From NCBI RefSeq assembly GCF_965283645.1, contig NZ_CBDIPG010000001.1:4216001-4280000 (forward strand): a stretch of 64,000 nucleotides of DNA, given 5' to 3'. The stretch comes from Kordia sp965283645 (GTDB lineage: Bacteria; Bacteroidota; Bacteroidia; Flavobacteriales; Flavobacteriaceae). Both the position numbers and the translations under genes were made by a program. The notes beneath the pieces are model-generated. The model did not search any database and was not told the DNA's origin. It was given only the letters and a program-made list of their open reading frames with translations. Below are positions 43,372 to 53,533 of the stretch, piece by piece; the first letter of the stretch is position 1; each line of letters starts with the position of its first letter.

Positions 43372-44583
43372 ATGAATTACGAAGAAACCTTGGATTGGTT
43401 ATTTCATCAATTGCCGTTCTTTCAACGTCAAGGTGCGAAAGCATTTAAAAAAGATTTAGGAAATAGTATAAAACTTTCCAACCATTTAAACTCGCCTGAA
43501 AACAAATTCAAAAGTATTCATGTTGCAGGAACCAATGGAAAAGGTTCTACAAGTCATATGATTGCTTCCATCTTGCAAGAAGCAGGATATAAAGTTGGCT
43601 TGTATACATCACCACATTTAAAAGATTTCAGAGAGCGAATTCGTGTCAACGGAAAAATGACAAGCAAGCAATTTGTCATTCAATTCGTAAAACAAAACAA
43701 AGCGTTTTTAGAAACAGAAAGACTTTCGTTTTTTGAAATGACAGTTGGGATGGCATTTGATTATTTCGCAAAGAAAAAAGTAGATATTGCTGTTATTGAA
43801 GTTGGTTTAGGCGGACGATTAGATTCTACAAATATTATTACTCCAGAAGTAAGCGTGATTACAAACATAGGTTTTGATCATGTTGGTTTTTTGGGTGATA
43901 CATTGCCAAAAATTGCTTTTGAAAAAGCTGGAATCATCAAAAAAAATATTCCTGTAGTTGTTGGCGAATATCACAAAGAAACCTTTCCTGTATTTGCAGA
44001 ACGTGCACAAGAAGAACATTCCGAATTATATCTTGCAGAAAAAACAATTACAAAACAATATCAAACGGATTTATTAGGCGATTACCAGCAAAAAAACTAC
44101 AAATCGGCAGTACAAGCTGTACAATTGCTAAAAGGCTTTAAAATTCAAGATACACACATCAAAAACGGATTGCTGCATGTGGCTAAAAACACAAAGTTAC
44201 AGGGTAGATGGCAAATTTTAAACCAATCACCAAAAACGATTTGTGATACGGCGCATAATAAAGAAGGTTTGGAAGTTACAATGCGTCAATTGCAACGAGA
44301 AGAGCATGAATCATTACACATTGTGTTAGGTGTTGTAAAAGATAAGGAATTAGATGAGGTATTTCCAGTATTGCCAAAACAAGCAACATATTATTTCTGT
44401 TCTCCAAAAATAATTAGAGGTTTAGACGCAGCTATTTTACAAGAAAATGCCAAGCAATATAACTTGTTTGGAAATGTATATAATTCTGTTTCAGAAGCCT
44501 ATGAAGTTGCTACTGCAAACGCTTCTTCTAATGACGTCATTTATATTGGTGGAAGTACATTTGTTGTAGCTGAAATAGTTTAA
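43372..44583 (+). CDS. folC: bifunctional folylpolyglutamate/dihydrofolate synthase
   Basis: 403 residues from MNYEETLDWLFHQLPFFQRQ (a TTG at 43360 is a possible earlier start). The Mur-ligase-type P-loop is VAGTNGKGSTSHMIA, followed by YTSPHLKDFRERIRVNG and the GLGGRLDSTNII motif. Adds glutamate to dihydropteroate or folates. 16 bases after the TonB gene. Tandem tRNA-Val genes follow. Confidence 0.95.
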   Translation: MNYEETLDWLFHQLPFFQRQGAKAFKKDLGNSIKLSNHLNSPENKFKSIHVAGTNGKGSTSHMIASILQEAGYKVGLYTSPHLKDFRERIRVNGKMTSKQFVIQFVKQNKAFLETERLSFFEMTVGMAFDYFAKKKVDIAVIEVGLGGRLDSTNIITPEVSVITNIGFDHVGFLGDTLPKIAFEKAGIIKKNIPVVVGEYHKETFPVFAERAQEEHSELYLAEKTITKQYQTDLLGDYQQKNYKSAVQAVQLLKGFKIQDTHIKNGLLHVAKNTKLQGRWQILNQSPKTICDTAHNKEGLEVTMRQLQREEHESLHIVLGVVKDKELDEVFPVLPKQATYYFCSPKIIRGLDAAILQENAKQYNLFGNVYNSVSEAYEVATANASSNDVIYIGGSTFVVAEIV

Positions 44584-44600
44584 ATTTTTTAAGCTTAAAT

Positions 44601-44631
44601 TTTGTCAGATATAAAATCTATTCTATATTTG
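44601..44631 (+). promoter_or_regulatory. promoter of the tRNA-Val pair
   Basis: TTTG (44601-44604), a 19-base spacer and TATATTTG (44624-44631) match the Bacteroidota consensus exactly. The first tRNA base is at 44644. One of the clearest promoters in the window. Confidence 0.88.
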
Positions 44632-44643
44632 CATCCGCAATAA

Positions 44644-44718
44644 GGGCGATTAGCTCAGTTGGTTCAGAGCATCTGCCTTACAAGCAGAGGGTCACTGGTT
44701 CGAATCCAGTATCGCCCA
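44644..44718 (+). tRNA. tRNA-Val (anticodon TAC)
   Basis: 75 nt cloverleaf. Acceptor GGGCGAT pairs with ATCGCCC, discriminator A; the anticodon loop CTTACAA is inside stem TCTGC/GCAGA; the T arm is ACTGG TTCGAAT CCAGT. Anticodon TAC reads valine. The 3' CCA is not encoded. Confidence 0.97.
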
Positions 44719-44741
44719 CTATCTTATTGAAAACAAATTTC

Positions 44742-44816
44742 GGGTGATTAGCTCAGTTGGTTCAGAGCATCTGCCTTACAAGCAGAGGGTCACTGGTTCG
44801 AATCCAGTATTACCCA
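44742..44816 (+). tRNA. tRNA-Val (anticodon TAC), second copy
   Basis: Identical to the preceding tRNA except in the acceptor stem, which is GGGTGAT paired with ATTACCC. The 4-69 pair changes from C-G to T-A and one G-C becomes G-T, so pairing is kept. Anticodon loop CTTACAA. 23 bases behind the first copy and probably cotranscribed with it. Confidence 0.97.
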
Positions 44817-44819
44817 CAA

Positions 44820-44850
44820 AAAAAGCTTCTCTTAATGAGAAGCTTTTTTT
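44820..44850. terminator. bidirectional terminator
   Basis: AAAAAGCTTCTC pairs with GAGAAGCTTTTT, with A run on the left and T run on the right. It lies between the tRNA pair and the convergent murF gene and can end both. Confidence 0.9.
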
Positions 44851-44853
44851 AGT

Positions 44854-46137
44854 TTATAACAATTCTAGTATTCTTTCCAAAGCCATACCACGTGAGCCTT
44901 TTATGAGTAAAGTGCTATTTTTAACATCGGGAAAGTTATTTTTTAAATCTTCAAAATTTTTGTAAATAATAACATTGCTATTATGATTTTGTGTCTTGTT
45001 AAAATTTTCGCCTACTAAATAAATTGTATCAATTTGCAAAGAAGTGGCATATTCGTTTATATATTGATGTTCCTTATTTGCGGTTGGACCTAATTCGAAC
45101 ATATCGCCTAAAAAAGCAATCTTAGAGGTGTCTGTTAAGCTTGAAAAGTTGTCCAAAGCGGCTTTCATGCTTGTTGGGTTTGCATTATAAGCGTCTAAAA
45201 TTATTTTGTTAGATTCTTTATGAATAATCTGCGATCGGTTGTTAGAAGGTATGTATGATTCTATAGCTTCTTTTATTTCACTTAGTTGGACTTTGAAATA
45301 TGTTCCTATAGCAATTGCCGCGGCAATATTTGAAAAATTGTAAGCTCCGATCAACTGACTTTGTATTTTTGTGTCACCAACTTGTAAACGAACCATGGGA
45401 TTGGCGTTAATAAATTGAATTGTTAAATCTGATGAATCTGTATTTCCAAATGTATAATGATTTGAATTTTGAGTGCGTTCAACTTGTTTTGAATCGTTTC
45501 CATTGACAAAAATAAATTTTCCGCTAGCTTTTAAGTAATCATATAGTTCGCTCTTGCCTATAATCACGCCTTCTATTCCTCCAAAACCTTCTAAATGTGC
45601 TTTTCCAAAGTTTGTAATGTAGCCGTAATCTGGTTCGGCAATACTGCTTAGGAAAGCAATTTCTTTTTTGTGATTTGCGCCCATTTCTACAATTCCAATC
45701 TCAGTAGTTGTTGTCATAGAAAGAAGTGTAAGTGGAACACCAATATGATTGTTTAGATTTCCTTTGGTAGCTGTTGTTTTGAATTTTTTGGCAAGTACCG
45801 TATTGATTAATTCTTTAGTTGTTGTTTTTCCGTTACTTCCGGTTAGTGAAATGATAGGAATGTTTAATTGATGTCTATGATAATTTGCGAGTTCTTGAAG
45901 TGTTTCTAATACATTTTTAACGAGTATCGTTTTTTCTGAACTTACATATGCTTTTTCGTCAATAATGGCATAAGAAGCTCCTTTTTGAAGCGCTTCAGTT
46001 GCGTATGTATTTCCATTGAAGTTTTCACCTTTTAAAGCAAAGAAAATACAATTTGGAGTAATGTTTCTTGAATCTGTACAAACGACAGGATATTTTTTAA
46101 AAATGGTATATAATGCTGTAATCATGTGTGAATACAT
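44854..46137 (-). CDS. murF: UDP-N-acetylmuramoyl-tripeptide--D-alanyl-D-alanine ligase
   Basis: 427 residues of the Mur ligase family: TDSRNITPNCIFFALKGENF, P-loop SLTGSNGKTTTKELIN, EMGANHKKEIAFLS, and DAYNANPTSMKAALDNF, then FLGDMFELG. Adds D-Ala-D-Ala to the peptidoglycan precursor in the cytoplasm. Starts at MYSHMITALYTIF; the internal Met at position 5 is also possible. Separated from gldJ upstream by a terminator. Confidence 0.95.
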   Translation of the reverse strand: MYSHMITALYTIFKKYPVVCTDSRNITPNCIFFALKGENFNGNTYATEALQKGASYAIIDEKAYVSSEKTILVKNVLETLQELANYHRHQLNIPIISLTGSNGKTTTKELINTVLAKKFKTTATKGNLNNHIGVPLTLLSMTTTTEIGIVEMGANHKKEIAFLSSIAEPDYGYITNFGKAHLEGFGGIEGVIIGKSELYDYLKASGKFIFVNGNDSKQVERTQNSNHYTFGNTDSSDLTIQFINANPMVRLQVGDTKIQSQLIGAYNFSNIAAAIAIGTYFKVQLSEIKEAIESYIPSNNRSQIIHKESNKIILDAYNANPTSMKAALDNFSSLTDTSKIAFLGDMFELGPTANKEHQYINEYATSLQIDTIYLVGENFNKTQNHNSNVIIYKNFEDLKNNFPDVKNSTLLIKGSRGMALERILELL

Positions 46138-46156
46138 TTAAATAAGGTTGAAACCA

Positions 46157-46186
46157 AAAAAAGCCCTGATATATCAGGGCTTTTTT
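46157..46186. terminator. terminator between gldJ and murF
   Basis: AAAAAAGCCCTGAT and ATCAGGGCTTTTTT make a near-perfect 30-base palindrome, which can end transcription of gldJ coming from the right. Confidence 0.9.
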
Positions 46187-46209
46187 CAATTACTATTCAT
46201 TAAGTAATA

Positions 46210-47880
46210 TTATTTTCTAGGTCTTTTTTTTCCTTGTGATTTTGAACCAACTCTAGACATTGCACATCTAAATCCAATGTATGAAGTTGCCATATATTCT
46301 GGGAAAGCTCTTCTTTGTGCTGGATCAATCCAGTAAGCTCTATCTTTCCAAGATCCACCTTTGTATACACGAACGTTGTCGTCAATTAAAGTAGTTCTTT
46401 CTTCAGATTTGTCATATTGTCTAAGCATTCCAGTAGAATCAGATCCAACGGAATGTTTTGGAGCATTGTACATTCTCTTTTTGCTGTCTTCTCCATCTTC
46501 ATCTTCGTTGTATAAATCGTAAAATCTTGAAGAAGCAACATCACCATCTCTGTAGTTTCTGTTGTCCGACTTGTCAAAGTTTACTCTTAAGTACGTTTCA
46601 TTTTCGTCAACTGGAACTTGCGCTAACTGACCTGGAAGATTTCTTGCCATAATTCTACCATTTGCAATTGTATCGTATGTGATACTATCTGCGGTAACAA
46701 TTTGAGCTTCTCCGTTTTGGTTAATTTTATTTTTCATGTAAACATTACCACGGTAGTAGTTAAAGTCACTTGCTTCATCATCTACAATAGGGCGATATAC
46801 ATCAGCAACCCATTCTGCAACATTTCCAGCCATGTCATATAATCCAAAGTCATTTGGAGGATATGATTTTACTTGAGCAGTAATATCAGCACCATCGTCA
46901 GACCAACCTGCGATTCCACCGTAATCTCCTTTACCTTGCTTAAAGTTTGCTAACTGATCTCCACGTCTTTTTCTGTTTCCACTTCTAGTAAACTCACCTT
47001 TCCATGGATATTTTTTTCTACCACGTACATTGTTGTACTCTCTTAATCCATCTAAACCTTTAGCAGCATATTCCCACTCAGCTTCCGTAGGTAAACGATA
47101 TTCTGGTAAAATAACTCCAGATGTACGTTTGGCATATACATTTGTATCTTCTTCTGAAGAATCTTGTTTCTTACTTGCTTTTTGAGCAATTCTTCCTTTG
47201 TACTCATCAATCTTACCTCCGTAAGTTTGGCTAGGATTTGTTAAGTATGCTTCTGTACTAAATGTGCTTCCTGAATCAATACTATCCGTTTTTACACCTT
47301 TAGCAATATATCCTTCACGCTCTAAAACTGCTTCGTTTACACGGTCAGTTCTCCATTGGCAAAACTGCACTGCTTGAATCCAGTTAACACCAACTACAGG
47401 ATATTCTGCATATCCAGGATGTCTTAAATAGTTTGTAGTCATCGTTTCGTTAAACCCTAAACGATCTCTCCAAACGAGTGTGTCAGGTAAAACACCTGTA
47501 TAAATGTTTCTGTAATTTTCTTCTTCTGGAGGGAAAACAGTTTTTGTCCAATATAGGTACTCTGTGTACATTAAGTTGGTAACTTCTGTTTCATCCATAT
47601 AAAAAGATTGCACGTGTTGTTGGTTAGGAGTATTATTCCAATCGTGCATTGGGTCATCTTGTGTTTTTCCCATAGTGAAGGTTCCACCTTCAACAAATAC
47701 TAATCCTGGAGCAGTTTCTTGATCTTTGTATTTAGTATTGGCCGCAAATCCACCGTCTTTACCATCAATTCGCCAACCTGTGGCTCTAGATGTGTTATTA
47801 GATGATGATCTTTTACAGCTAAAAAATCCAAAAGAAACTACTGCGACTAGTAGCATAATTTTTATTGTTCGCTTTTTCAT
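46210..47880 (-). CDS. gldJ: gliding motility / T9SS lipoprotein GldJ
   Basis: 556 residues from MKKRTIKIMLLVAVVSFGFF, a lipoprotein signal with the Cys at about 22 (FSC). An upstream start at 47994 would place 38 residues ahead of the signal peptide and is rejected. The FGE-sulfatase-type fold covers the rest (GLVFVEGGTFTMGKT, DETEVTNLMYTEYLYW, LPTEAEWEYAAKG, MAGNVAEWVADVYRP, YKGGSWKDRAYW, YIGFRCAMSRVGSK). GldJ supports gliding motility and stabilises GldK in T9SS. It lies divergent from porU and porV, which supports the assignment. Confidence 0.92.
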   Translation of the reverse strand: MKKRTIKIMLLVAVVSFGFFSCKRSSSNNTSRATGWRIDGKDGGFAANTKYKDQETAPGLVFVEGGTFTMGKTQDDPMHDWNNTPNQQHVQSFYMDETEVTNLMYTEYLYWTKTVFPPEEENYRNIYTGVLPDTLVWRDRLGFNETMTTNYLRHPGYAEYPVVGVNWIQAVQFCQWRTDRVNEAVLEREGYIAKGVKTDSIDSGSTFSTEAYLTNPSQTYGGKIDEYKGRIAQKASKKQDSSEEDTNVYAKRTSGVILPEYRLPTEAEWEYAAKGLDGLREYNNVRGRKKYPWKGEFTRSGNRKRRGDQLANFKQGKGDYGGIAGWSDDGADITAQVKSYPPNDFGLYDMAGNVAEWVADVYRPIVDDEASDFNYYRGNVYMKNKINQNGEAQIVTADSITYDTIANGRIMARNLPGQLAQVPVDENETYLRVNFDKSDNRNYRDGDVASSRFYDLYNEDEDGEDSKKRMYNAPKHSVGSDSTGMLRQYDKSEERTTLIDDNVRVYKGGSWKDRAYWIDPAQRRAFPEYMATSYIGFRCAMSRVGSKSQGKKRPRK

Positions 47881-48106
47881 AGTCAAGACTTGAGTATTGA
47901 AAGAAATTTTGGTTTGCAATATAGCAATTAAAGGTAAAATATCAAGGTTTATTTTAAAAATTAATATGATACTTACCCTCATCACAAATATCAATAGTTT
48001 TCATATAACGACTACAGTTGTGATTTATTATTCTTAATTTTGTTTTTTTAGAAGAAATACACAAATCATTTAATAATATTTGATTTGTTTTACCGTTAAA
48101 TATGCA

Positions 48107-51100
48107 ATGAAAAAAAAACTTACTTTCCTCTTAGGTATCCTTTTTATAAGTATGCATGCTCAAAATAAACATTTTGATTTGGCATGGAGTGATACTACAA
48201 CTGAGTTTTCTACAGAAAATATTAGTTTACAACTGCCCACGTTTAACAAAGAGCATTTTGTATACAATGGCGACGCTACCATTAGTTTTGTAGCACAATG
48301 GGATGATGATCGAATTGCAAATCAGAACTCGATTCGGTTTGATAATATTACCTACGGAACACTTACAAGTTCGCAATTGGGCAATATTGACAAGCGAAAG
48401 TTACCTGCTGCGGCAACTATAAAGCTATACAACTCAAAAGCAAGAGGGAAAAATAATCACATTGTAGTGGTTTCACCTTTAATCAATGAGAATGGTATTG
48501 TGAAAAAAGTAACAAGTTTTGACGTTAGCTATAATTTTAATGCGAGTCGAACTTTTTCTTCAATAACAACTGAAGACATTACAAATTCAGTATTGGCTTC
48601 AGGTAATTTCTATAGATTTTCTGTGCAAGAATCTGGAATTCATAGAATAGATGCGAACTTCTTAAATCAAATTGGATTCAATACAGGAAATTTAAACCCT
48701 AGAAAATTAAAAATATATGGTAATGGAGGAAGAATGCTTCCTTTGTTAAATTCATTAAATGAATATTATGATGTTGCCGAAAATGCTATTACTGTAGTTG
48801 GAGAGGAAGATGGAGAGTTTAATGCCAATGATTATATTTTATTTTATGCGGAAGGACCAAAAGAATGGAACAATGACAGTCAAACACATATAAATGCATA
48901 CACTGATAAAACCTATTATTACATAACAACAGAAGGTGTAGAAGACGGAAAAAGAATTCCAGAAGCTGCACAACCATCTGGAACGCCAGATGTTATCATT
49001 ACACAATACGACGATTATCAGTATCACGAACTTGATAATGTGAATATTGCAAAACTTGGAAGAAGATGGTTTGGAGACGTTTTTAACATAGAAACAGAGA
49101 AAACATTCGATTTTAATTTGGTAAATCTTGTTACTTCTGAGCCCATAACTATAGGAATTAAACCAGCGGCTATTTCTAACAGTGCCACATCTATGTCCAC
49201 ACTTATAAATGGGCAACCTGCAGAAAATGTAAATGGACAACCTACGTTTAATTTTAATTTTGCACCTATAAATGGTTCTTCATTAGCAACACAACACATT
49301 GTGCCTGGTGAGACGCAATTACGTCAAGGACTTATAGAAGATCAAGTAAATCTTAATTCTGAAGATTTAAGTATAACGCTTAACTATTCAAACAATGGAG
49401 TTGCAGGATCTATAGCATATTTAGATTACATTTCAGTAGCTTCTACGCGTATGTTAATGGGAGTTGGATCACAATTCAAATTTCAATTTAATGAAGCCAG
49501 AAATATTATTGGAACTGGAGAATTTGTAATAGCTAATGCTTCCGACATTCCAGAAGTTTGGGACATTACCGATATATGGGATATTAAAAAAATTACAAAT
49601 GATGGAGCGGCAACGAACTTCTCGTTCAACGCGTCCATGGGAGAAATTAGAAAATACATTGCATTAGACAATTCGCAAATTCTAATTCCGTCCATTGAGC
49701 CAAACAGCTTAGTGGTAAACCAAGATTTAAAAGGAACTATATTTTCTAATGGAGATGTTAATTACATCATTATTTCTCCGCAAGAATTTGTTTCTCAAGC
49801 TGAACGCTTAGCTGATTTTCATCGAACAAACTCAGGATTGCAAGTGCAAGTAGTTACGCTACAAAGCATATACAACGAATTTAACACAGGAAATCCAGAT
49901 ATTGGCGCCATTCGTAACTTCATTAAATATGTATATGACAATGCAAGTTCAGATGAAAACAGACTAAAATATGTTTGTTTCTTTGGTGATGCATCCTACG
50001 ATTACAAAGATAGAATTGAAGAAAATACCAACATCGTCCCCGTATTTCAGGCATACGAAAGTTTTAACCTTACCAGAGGTTTTATGACAGATGATTTCTA
50101 TGGAATGATGGATGATAACGAAGGAACATTAGCTGTTGCAGATCGTTTAGACATTGCTTTGGGGAGAATGTTAATCATGGAGCAAAATCAAGCGAAAGCA
50201 ATGGTAGATAAAGTATTAACGTACTACAGCAAAGAAGCTTACGGACGATGGCGAAATACCGTTACTATTGTTTCTGATGATGCGGAAGACAACTCTGACA
50301 AAGACTTAGAAGTAGATTTAGATGCGTTAGGAAACACCATAGTTGCCAACAAGCCATTTATAAACATCTCTAAAATTCACTCAGATGCATTTGTACAACA
50401 AACATCTTCAGGTGGAGAACGATATCCAGAAGTAAATGAAGCCATAAAAGACAATATAGCACTTGGTTCGTTAGTTGTAAACTACTTTGGACATGGTGGA
50501 GAAGATGGTTTGGCAGGAGAACGAATATTTGAAAAAAATGATTCGCAAGAACTACGAAATGATTGTAGACTTCCTTTATTTATCACAATTACTTGTGAAT
50601 ATACTCGTTTTGACAATCCGTTGCGTGAAACTGCCGGAGAATTTATGTTTTGGAATGAAGAAGGTGGCGCAGTATCACTTTTAACAACAACACGACAAAT
50701 ATTTCAAAATGTAGGTGTAAGTATCAACGAATTGCTTGCCAGATACTTATTTTCATATGATTCTAACGAATATCAACCTGTATCAGAAGCATTACGTCAA
50801 ACAAAAAACTTAGTAACAACAAGTAACAAAAGAACTGTTTTCTACATTGGAGATCCAGCATTAAAACTTGCCATTCCAAAACCACGTGTCAATCTAACAG
50901 CAATCAACGATGTACCAATCACACAAGCTACTGATACCTTAAAAGCGTTAAGTAGAATAAAAATGACAGGAAACGTTTCAGACGAATTTGGAAATGTATT
51001 AAACACCTATAACGGAACAGTATTCTCTACGATTTATGACAAAAAAATTCAACGCCAAACATTGGCAAATGACTTTCCATTTATACTAGACTTTGAAACT

Positions 51101-51979
51101 TTAGGAGAAATCATATTCAGAGGAAAAGCAGCAGTAACCGACGGAACATTCGAATTTGAATTCGTAGTGCCAAGAGATATTTCTATTCCTGTCGGAAGTG
51201 GTAGAATCAGTTTCTATGCTGAAAAAGGTGACATCTTAGAAGATCATACCGGATTCAATGAAGATTTCCTTGTAGGAGAACTAAATGAAGATGCTCCAGC
51301 AGACAATCAGCCGCCAGTTGTAAATCTATTTATGAATGATGAAAGCTTTGTTTCTGGAGGAATAACCAATGAATCTCCATTCTTACTAGCAAAACTATCT
51401 GATGAAAACGGAATCAACACTGCCAGCGGAATTGGGCACGATATTGTGGGAATCCTTGATGGAGACGAAGTAAATCCATACATTTTAAATGATTATTACG
51501 AAACAGAACTAAACGATTATACCCGTGGAATTGTAAAATTTCCATTCCGAGATTTAGAAGAAGGAATACATACACTAACGCTAAAAGCTTGGGATGTATA
51601 CAATAACTCTACAACAACTGAAATACAATTCACAGTTTTCAACGAAAACAACTCACTCACTATTACCAATGTGTTAAATTATCCGAATCCTTTTGTTAGC
51701 TACACCGAATTTTGGTTCAACCATAATAGTTCAAGCGAACTAGATATAATGGTGCAAGTATTTACCGTTACAGGGAAAGTGGTACGTACAATTGTAGGAA
51801 AAGCAAATGCGGGCGCAAGCAGTAAAGACTTTGGGTCATTATCTCGTGATATTGTGTGGGATGGTAAAGACGATTTCGGAGAAAAATTAGCAAAAGGAGT
51901 CTATGTATATAAGATTACAGTAAAATCTCCGTTAACTAATCAGAAAGTTGAAAAATTTGAAAAACTTGTAATACTATAA
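48107..51979 (+). CDS. porU: T9SS C-terminal signal peptidase PorU
   Basis: 1290 residues from MKKKLTFLLGILFISMHAQN, a signal peptide; an earlier start at 48080 is less likely. Large N-terminal beta-rich region, then a gingipain-like C25 peptidase domain (about 545-930) with His in VVNYFGHGGEDGLAGERIFE and the catalytic Cys in FITITCEYTRFDNP, the form typical of PorU sortases. The C-terminus is a FlgD-like domain with NYPNPFVSYTEFWF and GKDDFGEKLAKGVYVYKI. PorU removes the T9SS sorting signal and attaches substrates at the surface, with PorV next door as its carrier. Confidence 0.96.
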   Translation: MKKKLTFLLGILFISMHAQNKHFDLAWSDTTTEFSTENISLQLPTFNKEHFVYNGDATISFVAQWDDDRIANQNSIRFDNITYGTLTSSQLGNIDKRKLPAAATIKLYNSKARGKNNHIVVVSPLINENGIVKKVTSFDVSYNFNASRTFSSITTEDITNSVLASGNFYRFSVQESGIHRIDANFLNQIGFNTGNLNPRKLKIYGNGGRMLPLLNSLNEYYDVAENAITVVGEEDGEFNANDYILFYAEGPKEWNNDSQTHINAYTDKTYYYITTEGVEDGKRIPEAAQPSGTPDVIITQYDDYQYHELDNVNIAKLGRRWFGDVFNIETEKTFDFNLVNLVTSEPITIGIKPAAISNSATSMSTLINGQPAENVNGQPTFNFNFAPINGSSLATQHIVPGETQLRQGLIEDQVNLNSEDLSITLNYSNNGVAGSIAYLDYISVASTRMLMGVGSQFKFQFNEARNIIGTGEFVIANASDIPEVWDITDIWDIKKITNDGAATNFSFNASMGEIRKYIALDNSQILIPSIEPNSLVVNQDLKGTIFSNGDVNYIIISPQEFVSQAERLADFHRTNSGLQVQVVTLQSIYNEFNTGNPDIGAIRNFIKYVYDNASSDENRLKYVCFFGDASYDYKDRIEENTNIVPVFQAYESFNLTRGFMTDDFYGMMDDNEGTLAVADRLDIALGRMLIMEQNQAKAMVDKVLTYYSKEAYGRWRNTVTIVSDDAEDNSDKDLEVDLDALGNTIVANKPFINISKIHSDAFVQQTSSGGERYPEVNEAIKDNIALGSLVVNYFGHGGEDGLAGERIFEKNDSQELRNDCRLPLFITITCEYTRFDNPLRETAGEFMFWNEEGGAVSLLTTTRQIFQNVGVSINELLARYLFSYDSNEYQPVSEALRQTKNLVTTSNKRTVFYIGDPALKLAIPKPRVNLTAINDVPITQATDTLKALSRIKMTGNVSDEFGNVLNTYNGTVFSTIYDKKIQRQTLANDFPFILDFETLGEIIFRGKAAVTDGTFEFEFVVPRDISIPVGSGRISFYAEKGDILEDHTGFNEDFLVGELNEDAPADNQPPVVNLFMNDESFVSGGITNESPFLLAKLSDENGINTASGIGHDIVGILDGDEVNPYILNDYYETELNDYTRGIVKFPFRDLEEGIHTLTLKAWDVYNNSTTTEIQFTVFNENNSLTITNVLNYPNPFVSYTEFWFNHNSSSELDIMVQVFTVTGKVVRTIVGKANAGASSKDFGSLSRDIVWDGKDDFGEKLAKGVYVYKITVKSPLTNQKVEKFEKLVIL

Positions 51980-52010
51980 ATAAAACCTATATTTGTTAAA
52001 ATTTAACTTA

Positions 52011-53252
52011 ATGAAGAAGATATTTTTATCCTTATTGTGTCTAATCCCGTTGGGAATGTATGCACAAACGACGGTTATCAATCCAAATGATACAAGAGTA
52101 ATCACAACAGGAGTTCCTTTCCTACTCATCACTCCAGATGCACGAGCAGCTGGAATGGGAGAACTTGGAGTTGCAACCTCTCCGGATACATATTCACAAC
52201 AATGGAATCCAGCAAAATACGCTTTTGCTAAGGAACAAATTGGAGTAGGTATCAGTTACACACCTTATTTAAGTGATCTAGTAAATGATATATTTCTTGG
52301 TAACTTAACATTTTACAACAGATTAAGCGAAAGAAGTGCGTGGTCTGCAAGTATCAAATATTTCAGTTTAGGAGAAATTGAAATCATTACACAACAACAA
52401 GCAGACATCGGAAACTTTACACCGCTAATTGAACGTCCAAACGAATTGGCAATTGATGCATCATACGCTTTACGTTTAAGTGATCAATTCTCAATGTCGG
52501 TAACAGGTCGTTTCTTACGTTCAGATTTAAAACTACAATCACAACCAGATACGGAAGCAAACGCTGCAAGTACATTTGCTGTAGATATTGCAGGATACTA
52601 TCAATCAGAAGAAATTGCATACGACAGTTTCAACGGACGTTGGAGAGGTGGATTCAATATCTCTAACCTAGGGCCAAAATTAAAATATGATGACTTAGGT
52701 CAAGAAAACTTCTTACCAACACAATTAAGACTTGGTGGTGGATTTGACTTCATTTTTGATGAATACAACAAATTATCTGTAAGTGCGGAAGTAACGAAAC
52801 TACTAGTTCCGACACCTCCAAAACTCGGTTACGTTGATTTAGACGACGATGGAAACCAAGATAGTGACGATCCTACAACGCCAAATGTTGATGAAAATGA
52901 ACCTACAATCATTGTAGAAGGACAAAGTGATGATGTAAGTTTTGTATCAGGAATTTTTCAATCATTTGGAGATGCGCCAGGCGGATTCAGTGAAGAATTA
53001 AAAGAATTTACATATGCTTTAGGAGCAGAATACTGGTACCAAGACTCATTTGCATTACGTGTTGGATACTTCAACGAAAGTGAAATCAAAGGAGCTAGAA
53101 AGTTCCTAACGCTAGGAGCTGGATTCAAATACAGTGCTGTAAAAATTGATGTATCATACTTATTCTCTGCATCACAAGTAAAAAATCCATTAGAAAATAC
53201 ATTGCGTTTCTCTCTAACATTCAATCTAGGAGAAGAGTACGACGAATTATAA
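52011..53252 (+). CDS. porV: T9SS outer membrane protein PorV (LptO)
   Basis: 413 residues from MKKIFLSLLCLIPLGMYAQT, a signal peptide; a TTG at 51993 is an earlier alternative. Outer-membrane FadL-like barrel with the PorV signature LLITPDARAAGMGELGVATS followed by SQQWNPAKYAF, and a barrel end LRFSLTFNLGEEYDEL. Shuttles T9SS cargo from the translocon to PorU. 31 bases after porU. Confidence 0.96.
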   Translation: MKKIFLSLLCLIPLGMYAQTTVINPNDTRVITTGVPFLLITPDARAAGMGELGVATSPDTYSQQWNPAKYAFAKEQIGVGISYTPYLSDLVNDIFLGNLTFYNRLSERSAWSASIKYFSLGEIEIITQQQADIGNFTPLIERPNELAIDASYALRLSDQFSMSVTGRFLRSDLKLQSQPDTEANAASTFAVDIAGYYQSEEIAYDSFNGRWRGGFNISNLGPKLKYDDLGQENFLPTQLRLGGGFDFIFDEYNKLSVSAEVTKLLVPTPPKLGYVDLDDDGNQDSDDPTTPNVDENEPTIIVEGQSDDVSFVSGIFQSFGDAPGGFSEELKEFTYALGAEYWYQDSFALRVGYFNESEIKGARKFLTLGAGFKYSAVKIDVSYLFSASQVKNPLENTLRFSLTFNLGEEYDEL

Positions 53253-53273
53253 AATTCAATAAATACACATACA

Positions 53274-53306
53274 AAAACCTTTCGAGTTAGCTTGAAAGGT
53301 TTTTTT
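53274..53306 (+). terminator. terminator of porU-porV
   Basis: AAAACCTTTC and GAAAGGTTTT flank an 11-base loop and are followed by T. The 200 bases beyond, up to the cytidine deaminase gene, show nothing recognisable. Confidence 0.85.
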
Positions 53307-53533
53307 GGTTTAAAATAGTCTGTACAGAAATAATGCAAATCAAAAAACTAATGACGCGTAAACACCAAACTAACAAATCCAACGCAAGCAAGATCAACCT
53401 AATACCTAAGAGCGTAGCTATCCAATCACCAATACGCGACACTCAAATTACGTCATTCCATAAATAATCACTATATTTCTAAGCTATTTTGATTCGAACT
53501 AACAATCGGTCAAGAAGAAAATAAAAATTTCAA

